11,775 nucleotides of DNA from an uncultured Myxococcales bacterium (GTDB lineage: Bacteria; Myxococcota_A; UBA9042). Positions 6,088 to 11,775 of this stretch are shown in pieces. The stretch is taken from NCBI GenBank assembly GCA_903917305.1, contig CAIXAA010000439.1, forward strand, positions 1-11,775, written 5' to 3'. The notes beneath the pieces were generated by a model. That model was not told the DNA's origin. It searched no databases and saw nothing but the letters and a program-made list of their open reading frames with translations. How positions within the stretch are numbered: the stretch's first letter is position 1; each line of letters opens with the position of its first letter. The translations under genes were made by a program, and so were the position numbers.

Positions 6088-8618
6088 TAGGGCACCGGCG
6101 GGCAGCTGAGCCCGCCCAGCGTGCCGTCCGGTTGGACCGTCGCGGTCAGGATGTAGGGGATGATCACCTGCGACCACAGGCCGCCGAAGATCTGCAGCTT
6201 GCCGCCGACAATCAGGGCTGAATGGCCATACCGGGAGTCGGCGAAGTAGGCGACGCGGGTCCAATTGCCCAGCGTGCCGTCGGAGCCCATCGGCGCGGAC
6301 AGCACGCTCGCGACATAGAAGCCACCGTACATGTCGCCGTAGCTCGTGACGCCGCCGACCACGTAGAGATGCCCGCCGTCGGTGACGACCGCCGGACCCG
6401 CGGCGAGCTTCGGCAGGCTCGTCGCAGACGTCCACGCACCGAGCGAACCGTCGTCGTTGATGGGCGCGGAGATGATCGCCTCAGGGTTGCAAGCCGTTGC
6501 ATTGCCGGCGAAGTAGCCTTCCACCACCCACAGCCGCCCCAGCGCGACGACGGCCGAGGGTTGGTCGCGCGTCTCCGGCAGCGGCGTGCCGGCCTTGTAG
6601 CCCGCGACCTTGCCGTCCGCGTCGAAGCTGACGATGACGACCTCGTTCTTGGCCCAAGCCTGCGAGGGACCGCCGCCGACCAGGTAGGCGTGGGTGGCCG
6701 TACTCGCCGCGCCCATGTTGGTTCGCGCTTCGGGCAGCGGCAGCGTGGCCGCGAAGTTGCCATAGGAGCCGTCTGGGGCGCGTTTCCCAACCAGAACCGT
6801 CGACATGCCATAGATGCTGCCGGCCGCCTGACCGCCGAAGATGTAGAGACGGTCGCCCATCGCCACGATGCCGGCGTGCCCTTGCGCAACGCCATAGCTC
6901 GACGTCATCCAGCCGCCGAGCACCGCTGCCACCGGAGCGGTGAAGATGCTCGATGCGTACGCAGCTGTATCGCCTGCCGGCTGCGATCCCCCGGCGATCA
7001 CGACCTGCCCGTCGACGGCCAAGGCGGTCGTGCCCATGCGGGGCGCCGGCAGTGCGTTTGTGGTGAACGGCAGCAGGCAGTCGCTCGGCGCCGCGGGCAC
7101 TGTGGCCACGCCCGGGTCGCAAGTACCCGCCGTCACTGTGCAAGTGTACGATCCCAGCGTGTTCGTGCACGTCGCCAGGCTGCTGCAGGCCGCCGTTCCC
7201 GTCTTGCACTCGTCGATGTCGGTGCAGGAGATCGTGCCGTCGCCCACGAAACCGGGCTTGCACGCGCAAGTGTAGGAGCCCGGCGTATTGCTGCACGCGG
7301 CACCTGTGGCGCAATTGGCCGTTCCAGCTGCGCATTCGTCCACGTCGCTGCAAGTCTTCCCATCGCCGCTGTAGCCGCCCTTGCACACGCAGTCGTAGCT
7401 GCCGACAGTGTTCGTGCACGCGGCGTTGAGGTCGCACGCCGCTGTGCCGTTCAGGCACTCGTCCACGTCCGTGCAGGTCTTCCCGTCGCCGACAAAGCCC
7501 GCATTGCACTGACACACGTAGGTCCCCGTGGTGTTGATGCACTTGGCGTTGCCGCTGCAAGTGGCTGTTCCCGCTGCGCACTCGTCCACGTCGGTGCAGT
7601 TCTTGGGATCGCCGCTGAAGCCGTCCACGCACACGCACGCGTAGGAGCCGTCGGTGTTCGTGCAGGCCGCATTGAGCGCGCAGTAGCCGATTCCCGCCGC
7701 GCACTCGTCGATGTCCGAGCATGTCTTGCCATCGCCGACGTAGCCGTCCTTGCAGGTGCAGATGACGCCGCCGTAGTAATTCTCGCACGTGGCGTTCGCG
7801 CTGCATGTGGGCGTGGCCGCTGTGCATTCGTTGATGTCGTTGCAAACCTTCCCGTCGCCGCTGAAGCCCTTCTGGCAGGCGCACGTCCAGGATCCCGGCG
7901 TGTTGGTGCACACGGAGAACGCGCCACAATCACTTGTGAACATTGCGCATTCGTCGGTATCCACGCAGGTGTAGCCATCGCCCTGCCAACCTGGTTGGCA
8001 CTGGCAGCCGAACGTGCCGGGGAAGTTCTCGCACTTGGCGTGGATGCTGCAAGTGTCCGTCCCGAGGGCACATTCGTCCACGTCACCGCAGGTCTTGCCA
8101 TCGCCGGTGAACCCCTCTTGGCAATGACACGTGGGTACACCCGAATCGACGCTGCAGGTGGCGTTCGTGGCGCAGACGGTGGACGCGCAAGTGGGCTGCG
8201 CATCTGGCGATTCCGCGTCGGGCGACTGCGCGTCGGGTGCCTCCGCGTCGGGCGTCTGCGCATCGGGCGCCTCCGCGTCGGGTGCCTGAGCGTCGGGCGT
8301 CTGCGCGTCGGGCGTCTGCGCATCAGGCGTCTGCGCATCAGGCGTCTGCGCATCGGGCGCCTGCGCGTCTGGCGATTGAGCGTCGGGCGCCGGCGTGTCG
8401 GGCGACTGCGCGTCTGGCGATTGCGCGTCGGGCGCCTGCGTGTCGGGCGACTGCGCGTCTGGCGATTGCGCGTCGGGCGATTGTGCGTCGGGCGACTGCA
8501 TGTCGGACGACTTCACGTCGGGCAAGGGTGCGGTGGCTGTCGACTTGGACGCGCTGCCGCAGGCGACGGCGAAGAGGAGACAGCCCAAAACCATCTGACA
8601 GCGGCAGAAGCGATTCAT
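6087..8618 (-). CDS. Large EGF-Kelch surface lipoprotein with SPDAQ-repeat stalk
   Basis: An 843-residue predicted lipoprotein, probably a surface adhesin or contact protein; the ligand is unknown. The signal peptide MNRFCRCQMVLGCLLFAVACG has a weak lipobox with Cys20. Residues 37-141 are 21 pentapeptides of SPDAQ type. Residues 144-500 are nine EGF-like modules: seven of exactly 41 residues and one of 42 open with D-x-(D/N)-E-C, the first lacks that calcium motif, and the ninth ends atypically (TCTVTAGTC). From about 520 to the end are Kelch-like beta-propeller repeats with turns IAGGSQ, YIFGGQ, YLVGGG, WVVEGY, YVVGGV and QIFGGL, giving about six blades. The ATG at 8618 follows a G-run at about 7-nt spacing. 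An in-frame TTG at 8633 would add five residues but has no better support. It converges with the preceding lipoprotein gene. Confidence 0.9.
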   Translation of the reverse strand: MNRFCRCQMVLGCLLFAVACGSASKSTATAPLPDVKSSDMQSPDAQSPDAQSPDAQSPDTQAPDAQSPDAQSPDTPAPDAQSPDAQAPDAQTPDAQTPDAQTPDAQTPDAQAPDAEAPDAQTPDAEAPDAQSPDAESPDAQPTCASTVCATNATCSVDSGVPTCHCQEGFTGDGKTCGDVDECALGTDTCSIHAKCENFPGTFGCQCQPGWQGDGYTCVDTDECAMFTSDCGAFSVCTNTPGSWTCACQKGFSGDGKVCNDINECTAATPTCSANATCENYYGGVICTCKDGYVGDGKTCSDIDECAAGIGYCALNAACTNTDGSYACVCVDGFSGDPKNCTDVDECAAGTATCSGNAKCINTTGTYVCQCNAGFVGDGKTCTDVDECLNGTAACDLNAACTNTVGSYDCVCKGGYSGDGKTCSDVDECAAGTANCATGAACSNTPGSYTCACKPGFVGDGTISCTDIDECKTGTAACSSLATCTNTLGSYTCTVTAGTCDPGVATVPAAPSDCLLPFTTNALPAPRMGTTALAVDGQVVIAGGSQPAGDTAAYASSIFTAPVAAVLGGWMTSSYGVAQGHAGIVAMGDRLYIFGGQAAGSIYGMSTVLVGKRAPDGSYGNFAATLPLPEARTNMGAASTATHAYLVGGGPSQAWAKNEVVIVSFDADGKVAGYKAGTPLPETRDQPSAVVALGRLWVVEGYFAGNATACNPEAIISAPINDDGSLGAWTSATSLPKLAAGPAVVTDGGHLYVVGGVTSYGDMYGGFYVASVLSAPMGSDGTLGNWTRVAYFADSRYGHSALIVGGKLQIFGGLWSQVIIPYILTATVQPDGTLGGLSCPPVP
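7119..8189 (-). repeat. 123-bp-period tandem array encoding EGF modules
   Basis: This part of the large lipoprotein gene encodes nine EGF-like modules. Modules 2-9 start D-x-(D/N)-E-C, the calcium-binding EGF signature. Modules such as CENFPGTFGCQC, CTNTDGSYACVC and CTNTVGSYDCVC fit C-x-(D/N)-x4-(F/Y)-x-C-x-C, the Asp/Asn beta-hydroxylation consensus of animal cbEGF domains; in two modules the aromatic position is Trp or Val. The copies have diverged clearly at protein level, so the array looks old and under selection, not newly amplified. Confidence 0.9.
8196..8510 (-). repeat. 15-bp tandem repeat, 21 units, encoding (S/A/T)PDAQ stalk
   Basis: Twenty-one consecutive pentapeptides, consensus S/A/T-P-D-A-Q with a few E, T or M substitutions and a leading SSDMQ. 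At DNA level the 15-bp unit is well conserved (core GCGTCGGGCGAC on the plus strand). The tract puts one Asp every five residues directly after the lipidated N-terminus, as expected for an extended acidic tether. Unit gain or loss stays in frame. The conserved DNA makes length variation between strains likely. Confidence 0.95.
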
Positions 8619-8762
8619 CGTGATGCCCCCCAATCAGCGCGAAGCAGGGACGGCCGCAGGACAATCGAGTCCGCAGTCGGCTAAGGCGCATCTTATGCCA
8701 GGCTTGGCCAGCGCGCTACGGCCATGCATCGCTTCGCTGGGAGGCAAGGGTGCAAGCGCGCG

Positions 8763-8897
8763 TCACTTCGTGAACGTGATGCGCTTGCCGGTCGCCGGAT
8801 CGGTCAGCACCAGGGTCGCCGCATCCGCCTTGTACGTCGCGGGCATCGGCGGGATGAGGCACTGCGCGGCGTAGGCGGCCACCGCGTCCGGCGTCAT
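8763..8897 (-). CDS. Small hypothetical protein or gene remnant (44 aa)
   Basis: A short frame from ATG 8897 to TGA 8763-8765 encodes a 44-residue peptide starting MTPDAVAAYAAQCLIPPMPA and ending GKRITFTK. Nearly every codon ends in G or C, as in the real genes here, which is the main reason to list it. The frame stays open upstream to a TGA at 8988-8990 and there encodes HLLAACAAAP, which resembles a lipobox, but no ATG, GTG or TTG start lies in that extension. No ribosome binding site precedes ATG 8897. It may therefore be the 3' remnant of a small lipoprotein gene whose signal peptide region has been damaged, or a chance frame. No family recognised. Confidence 0.35.
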   Translation of the reverse strand: MTPDAVAAYAAQCLIPPMPATYKADAATLVLTDPATGKRITFTK

Positions 8898-9004
8898 GGG
8901 CGTACCGGCGGTGCCGGCCGCGATCCGCCGTGGCGCGGCAGCGCAGGCCGCGAGCAGGTGGCTTGGGTGGTCGGATCGCGCTAGATTTCAACAGGGTCCC
9001 ACTG

Positions 9005-9033
9005 TTGACCGTCCATGCCTCTCGGCGTAGCCT
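9005..9033 (+). promoter_or_regulatory. Candidate sigma70-type promoter for the O-methyltransferase gene
   Basis: TTGACC (9005-9010) and TAGCCT (9028-9033) are separated by exactly 17 bp. The -35 box matches 5 of 6 consensus bases and the -10 box 4 of 6. It would leave a leader of about 105 nt before GTG 9145. In DNA this GC-rich such a pair is unlikely but not impossible by chance. Confidence 0.4.
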
Positions 9034-9144
9034 CCCGCGTCAGCAGCCAAGCTTGGCCGTCGCGCGGCGCGCCGCCCAGCTTCTCCAAGGATACCGCGAC
9101 CCATCGCCCACCGGCATCGCCGGTGCGAAAGGAGTGAAACGCCC

Positions 9145-10278
9145 GTGCCGAACACCACCCACTCGACCTCCCACCTGGCTCCCGCGCAGCGCAAAGCGGC
9201 GCCGGTGCCTCCCGTGTTCATCGTCAATACCGTGCTTCGCCTGCGCAAGTTCCTCCTGCGCGCCGCCGACGCGGTCGTTCCGTCCTACATGGCCGTGTAC
9301 GACCGCTTCATGGGAGCCGCCCACACCATGCTCGTCCACAGCGCGGCCCGCCTGCGCATCGCGGACCTGCTGGTGGCCGGGCCCCTCAGCGGCGCCGAGA
9401 TCGCGGCGCGCACCAGCTCGGATGCCGACGTCATGGAGCGCACGATGCTCGCGCTGGTCTCCATCGGCGTCTTTCGCCGCCTGTCTGACGGCCGCTTTGC
9501 CAACAACGGCGTATCCAAGGGCATGATCACCGGCGCGACCGGCGGTGTTCGCGGCTTCGCCGAGTTCTTCGGCCACGAGCCGGTCATGCGCGCGTGGGCC
9601 CGCCTGCCCGAGACCTTGCAGGACGGCAAGCAAGCCTTCAAGGAGGTCCACGGCCACCTCGCCTGGGATTGGATGGCTGCCGACCCGGCGGTGCAGGCCG
9701 CTTTCGCGGAGGGCATGAGCTCCATGACCGAAGTCGTGGCGCCGGCCATCGCCGCCGCCTACCCGTTCGATGAGGTCAAGACGGTGTGCGATGTGGGTGG
9801 CGGCGTCGGCATCGTCCTCGCGGCCGTGCTGCGAAAGTACCCGCATCTGCGCGGCATTCTCTTCGACAGTCCTTCGATGCTGGGCGAGGCCAAGGCCTAC
9901 CTCGAAGCAGCCGGCATCGCCGACCGCGTCGACCTCGTCCCCGGCAGCTTCTTCGATTCGGTGCCGCGTGGCGCCGACTGCTACCTCATCAAGACGGTGC
10001 TGCACAATTGGGAGGACCAGGAAGTCCTTCAGATCCTGCGCAATTGCCGCGCCGCGATGGAGCCGGGCCAGCGCCTGCTCGTCCCCGATTTTCTCGTGGT
10101 GCCGGAGGCATTTTCGACCCTCGTGCCCTTCATGGACATGGCCGGCCTGATGATCTACTCGGGGCGCGAGCGCTCGCCGGAGAAGCTGGCCGGCATGTTT
10201 GCGCAAACGGGCTTGAAGATGGGGCGCATGGCGCCGCTGCCGGGCGTCCAGGCGGTGTTCGAGGCCATCGCGGTCTGA
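9145..10278 (+). CDS. SAM-dependent O-methyltransferase, family 2 (CrtF/polyketide OMT-like)
   Basis: The 377-residue protein has the two-part layout of family-2 O-methyltransferases. An N-terminal dimerisation and winged-helix region (about 50-130) includes LRIADLLVAGPLSGAEIAAR and LVSIGVFRRL. A C-terminal Rossmann domain follows, with SAM-binding motif CDVGGGVGIVLA at about 214-225, LFDSPSML where the acidic ribose-binding residue is expected, and LHNWEDQE containing the probable catalytic base His287. Family members methylate hydroxyl groups of carotenoids (CrtF type), polyketides or other aromatics; nothing nearby reveals the substrate. GTG 9145 is preceded by AAAGGAG (9128-9134) at 10-nt spacing. 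The gene ends 10 nt from the stop of a convergent methyltransferase gene. It stands alone, with no carotenoid or polyketide genes in the window. Confidence 0.85.
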   Translation: MPNTTHSTSHLAPAQRKAAPVPPVFIVNTVLRLRKFLLRAADAVVPSYMAVYDRFMGAAHTMLVHSAARLRIADLLVAGPLSGAEIAARTSSDADVMERTMLALVSIGVFRRLSDGRFANNGVSKGMITGATGGVRGFAEFFGHEPVMRAWARLPETLQDGKQAFKEVHGHLAWDWMAADPAVQAAFAEGMSSMTEVVAPAIAAAYPFDEVKTVCDVGGGVGIVLAAVLRKYPHLRGILFDSPSMLGEAKAYLEAAGIADRVDLVPGSFFDSVPRGADCYLIKTVLHNWEDQEVLQILRNCRAAMEPGQRLLVPDFLVVPEAFSTLVPFMDMAGLMIYSGRERSPEKLAGMFAQTGLKMGRMAPLPGVQAVFEAIAV

Positions 10279-10288
10279 CCGCCACGGC

Positions 10289-10948
10289 TCAGTCCGGCGC
10301 CGGGCGTCCCAGCAGCAGCCGGTTCTTCGGCGAGACTTCCGCCGGAATCGCCTGCGTCCATATCTGGTAGCCGCCCGCGCGCAGGCGCGTCGCGCGCTCG
10401 ACGTCCACGGCCAGGCTTCCGTCGAGCCAACCATCGAGGTCGCCGCACTGGCGCAGCGCCTGGCAACACGGCAGCACCGCCACGCGCGCGCCCACGGCCT
10501 GCGCCTGCGCGAGGATGTCGTCGGTCAGCCCACCGCACGCATGCGCGGACACGACCACGTCGTCCGGCCTCAACTCCACGTCCTGCAAGCGCATCTGGGC
10601 AAAGGTGACGCGCCCGGCCAGCCGCGGCCATGTCACCGCCATCGCATCGGCCAGGCGCAGGTGGTTGCCGCTCAGGTGCAGGTCGACGGCCAGCGCCTCG
10701 GGCGACGTCTCGTCGAGCAGCAGCATGACCTGCGCCAACAGGCCGTGGCCGCAGCACAAATCGACAACGCGGCCGCCACGGAAGCGACGCCGGACGCGCC
10801 GCGCGACCTCCCACGCCTCGTGCAGTTCCTTGCGCGGCAGGACGCCGACGCCGCAGACGCAGCGGGCCAGCCGCGCGAACAGGCTGTCGCCGGGGTAGAG
10901 GTCGAGTTGCCGAAGTGTCAGGCGGTTGCGCGAGCCGGTGGCGTGCAT
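10289..10948 (-). CDS. SAM-dependent methyltransferase with DLCCGHG and HACGG motifs (Methyltransf_32-like)
   Basis: A 219-residue putative methyltransferase. The SAM-binding loop VVDLCCGHGLLA is at about 61-72, a probable acidic motif II AVDLHLSG at 87-94, VVVSAHACGGLTDDIL at 131-146 and LPCCQALRQCG at 159-169. The Cys-rich SAM loop together with H-A-C-G and P-C-C motifs recalls the Methyltransf_32 domain, known from RNA-associated or uncharacterised methyltransferases; this is from memory. The substrate is not predictable. The start is ATG 10948 with an AAGGGG about 3-4 nt before it, rather close; the frame is open further upstream but that part is Arg/Pro-rich and looks non-coding. It is convergent with the O-methyltransferase and divergent from the secreted protein at 11161. 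Confidence 0.75.
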   Translation of the reverse strand: MHATGSRNRLTLRQLDLYPGDSLFARLARCVCGVGVLPRKELHEAWEVARRVRRRFRGGRVVDLCCGHGLLAQVMLLLDETSPEALAVDLHLSGNHLRLADAMAVTWPRLAGRVTFAQMRLQDVELRPDDVVVSAHACGGLTDDILAQAQAVGARVAVLPCCQALRQCGDLDGWLDGSLAVDVERATRLRAGGYQIWTQAIPAEVSPKNRLLLGRPAPD

Positions 10949-11160
10949 GCGCCCCTTGTGCGCGGTGGTGGGAAGGCGAGCGTGGCGCAAGCGGATCGGG
11001 TTGGCAAGGCGGCGGCGGCTCGCTGGACGGAACTGCGAAAGACGCTCAAGCTTTCGCCACGTGGCAAGGGGGGGCTGGCGGACAGGCCGACAGCAGCCGT
11101 CGCGCCTGGTGCACGCGAAGCGACCGCCGTCCCGCGCACCGCACGCCACAAAGGAAATCC
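10949..11160. promoter_or_regulatory. Divergent intergenic region with a 10-bp palindrome
   Basis: This 212-bp gap separates two divergent genes and should hold both promoters. The perfect palindrome GCCACGTGGC at 11056-11065 is near its middle and could be a dimeric regulator site; palindromes of this length also occur by chance in GC-rich DNA. AAGGA at about 11150-11154 is the ribosome binding site of the gene at 11161. No clear -35/-10 pair was found. Confidence 0.35.
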
Positions 11161-11775
11161 ATGAATCGCCCGTTGCTGACCGCCTGCATCCTGCTCGCCG
11201 GCTCGCTGGTCGCCGCCACCGCCAGCGCCGACAAGGAGGACGACGCCACCCGCGCTGCGATGGTGCACAAGCTCCTCGACACCAAGACCGGCGATGCGGG
11301 CCAGACATGGTCGGCTTTCTACGAGATCTGCGGCGAGGAGTGCGAGTACGTCGCCTACGGCGGCTGCAAGCGCAACAACGGCGCGGTGGACTGCGAAGTG
11401 CGCGTATACGACGTAACGACCAAGAAGACCCAGGTCATCGCGGCCAAGGACGCGGAGCGCAAGCCGGCGGCGCTCGCCAAGGCCAAGACCCAGCTCACGA
11501 CGGCCTTCGAGAACCTGGGCTATGCGCCGATGTGGCTCAAGGAGACGCGGTTCGAGACGCCGCCGCAGAAGGTTGGCACCGGAAGCCTGCGCTTCCAATG
11601 GGACTGGAAGAAGCTGGCGCTGACCGTGCTCGGCGACGGGAAGGCCGCCAAGAAGGTCAAGGCCGGCAAGCTGGGCAAAGGCCTTGGCGTCACGTCGGCG
11701 GCGGTCTGGTCCTTCGTCAGCAAGGACGGCTCGGCCGGCTCCGCGCTGCTGCGGATCCACGGCGAGGGCGAAGAA
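11161..11775 (+). CDS. Secreted protein of unknown function, C-terminus outside window
   Basis: The open frame runs from ATG 11161 to the window edge without a stop, giving 205 residues. AAGGA lies at about 11150-11154, a normal distance upstream. The N-terminus MNRPLLTACILLAGSLVAAT ends in a typical signal peptidase I site, ASA before Asp24; there is no lipobox. The mature protein opens with a charged segment (DKEDDATRAAMVHKLLDTK), then ICGEECEYVAYGGC and VDCEVRVYDV with four cysteines likely to pair. It continues with Lys-rich stretches (KAKTQL, GDGKAAKKVKAGKLGKG) and a Trp-containing segment RFQWDWKKLALTVLGDG. I do not recognise a family. Codon use matches the neighbouring genes. Confidence 0.75.
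   Translation, partial: MNRPLLTACILLAGSLVAATASADKEDDATRAAMVHKLLDTKTGDAGQTWSAFYEICGEECEYVAYGGCKRNNGAVDCEVRVYDVTTKKTQVIAAKDAERKPAALAKAKTQLTTAFENLGYAPMWLKETRFETPPQKVGTGSLRFQWDWKKLALTVLGDGKAAKKVKAGKLGKGLGVTSAAVWSFVSKDGSAGSALLRIHGEGEE

Larger units (their letters stand above)
8619..9144. other. 526-bp stretch without a confident gene
   Basis: This lies between the divergent starts of the EGF-Kelch lipoprotein (minus) and the O-methyltransferase (plus). It contains a short minus-strand open frame with coding-like base usage (8763-8897, listed separately) and a candidate plus-strand promoter (9005-9033). A moderately A/T-rich TAAGAT on the minus strand near 8690-8695 could be a -10 element for the lipoprotein gene, but no matching -35 was found. 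No RNA gene or mobile element was recognised. Confidence 0.5.

Noticed and set aside
8196..8510. CRISPR-like array
   Set aside because: The repeats are contiguous 15-bp units without spacers, and encode a regular in-frame pentapeptide within a long gene.
8619..8633. TTG start at 8633 for the EGF-Kelch lipoprotein
   Set aside because: It adds only five residues before ATG 8618, and the G-run acting as ribosome binding site fits the ATG.
6222..8684. 820-codon plus-strand open frame opposite the EGF-Kelch gene
   Set aside because: The product is a mirror of the repeats (RLRVGRLRVG type) without signal or domain; the minus-strand reading has lipobox, EGF and Kelch motifs.
9040..10434. 464-codon minus-strand open frame opposite the O-methyltransferase
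   Set aside because: His/Arg-rich shadow of a gene with clear SAM-binding and catalytic motifs.
10918..11760. 280-codon minus-strand open frame opposite the secreted protein
   Set aside because: The plus-strand frame has a ribosome binding site and signal peptide; this one has neither and shows shadow composition.

Overview
The window is about two-thirds G+C, with strong G/C preference at third codon positions. Several predicted lipoproteins carry Asp/Pro/Ala-rich low-complexity stalks, and one also has calcium-binding EGF modules plus Kelch repeats. This combination points to a large-genome Myxococcota-type (former Deltaproteobacteria) bacterium. That placement is an inference; there is no rRNA or other marker gene here.

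Positions 1-2916 (minus strand) hold an oleA-oleB-oleC operon, read from right to left. It encodes head-to-head long-chain olefin synthesis: OleA condenses two acyl-CoAs to a beta-keto acid, OleC makes a beta-lactone from the corresponding beta-hydroxy acid, and OleB decarboxylates the lactone to a cis-olefin. The reductase OleD is not in the window, and oleC runs off the left edge. oleA and oleB overlap by 7 nt; oleB and oleC are 6 nt apart. A perfect 8-bp inverted repeat lies upstream of oleA. The next gene upstream on the same strand (3057-3821) encodes an exported protein of unknown function ending in an outer-membrane-like aromatic strand.

Positions 3990-8618 hold three predicted lipoproteins of common plan: signal peptide and lipidated Cys, then a Pro/Asp/Ala stalk, then a C-terminal domain. 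The first (minus) has six perfect ATPDVA repeats and a 12-cysteine domain. The second (plus, divergent from the first) has an irregular Asp-rich stalk and one EF-hand-like loop. The third (minus, convergent with the second) has 21 SPDAQ-type pentapeptides, nine EGF modules and a roughly six-bladed Kelch-like propeller. They look like surface-displayed adhesion or contact proteins, but their ligands are unknown.

Positions 8619-9144 hold only a short open frame with coding-like base usage (possibly a gene remnant) and a plausible sigma70-type promoter pointing right. Positions 9145-10278 (plus) encode a family-2 O-methyltransferase. Tail-to-tail with it, 10289-10948 (minus) encodes a second, unrelated-looking SAM methyltransferase with DLCCGHG and HACGG motifs. 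A secreted protein of unknown function starts at 11161 (plus) and runs off the right edge.

No tRNA, rRNA, insertion sequence, integrase or CRISPR array was seen. The best-understood system is the olefin pathway. The least-understood material is the stalked lipoprotein group and the orphan exported proteins.
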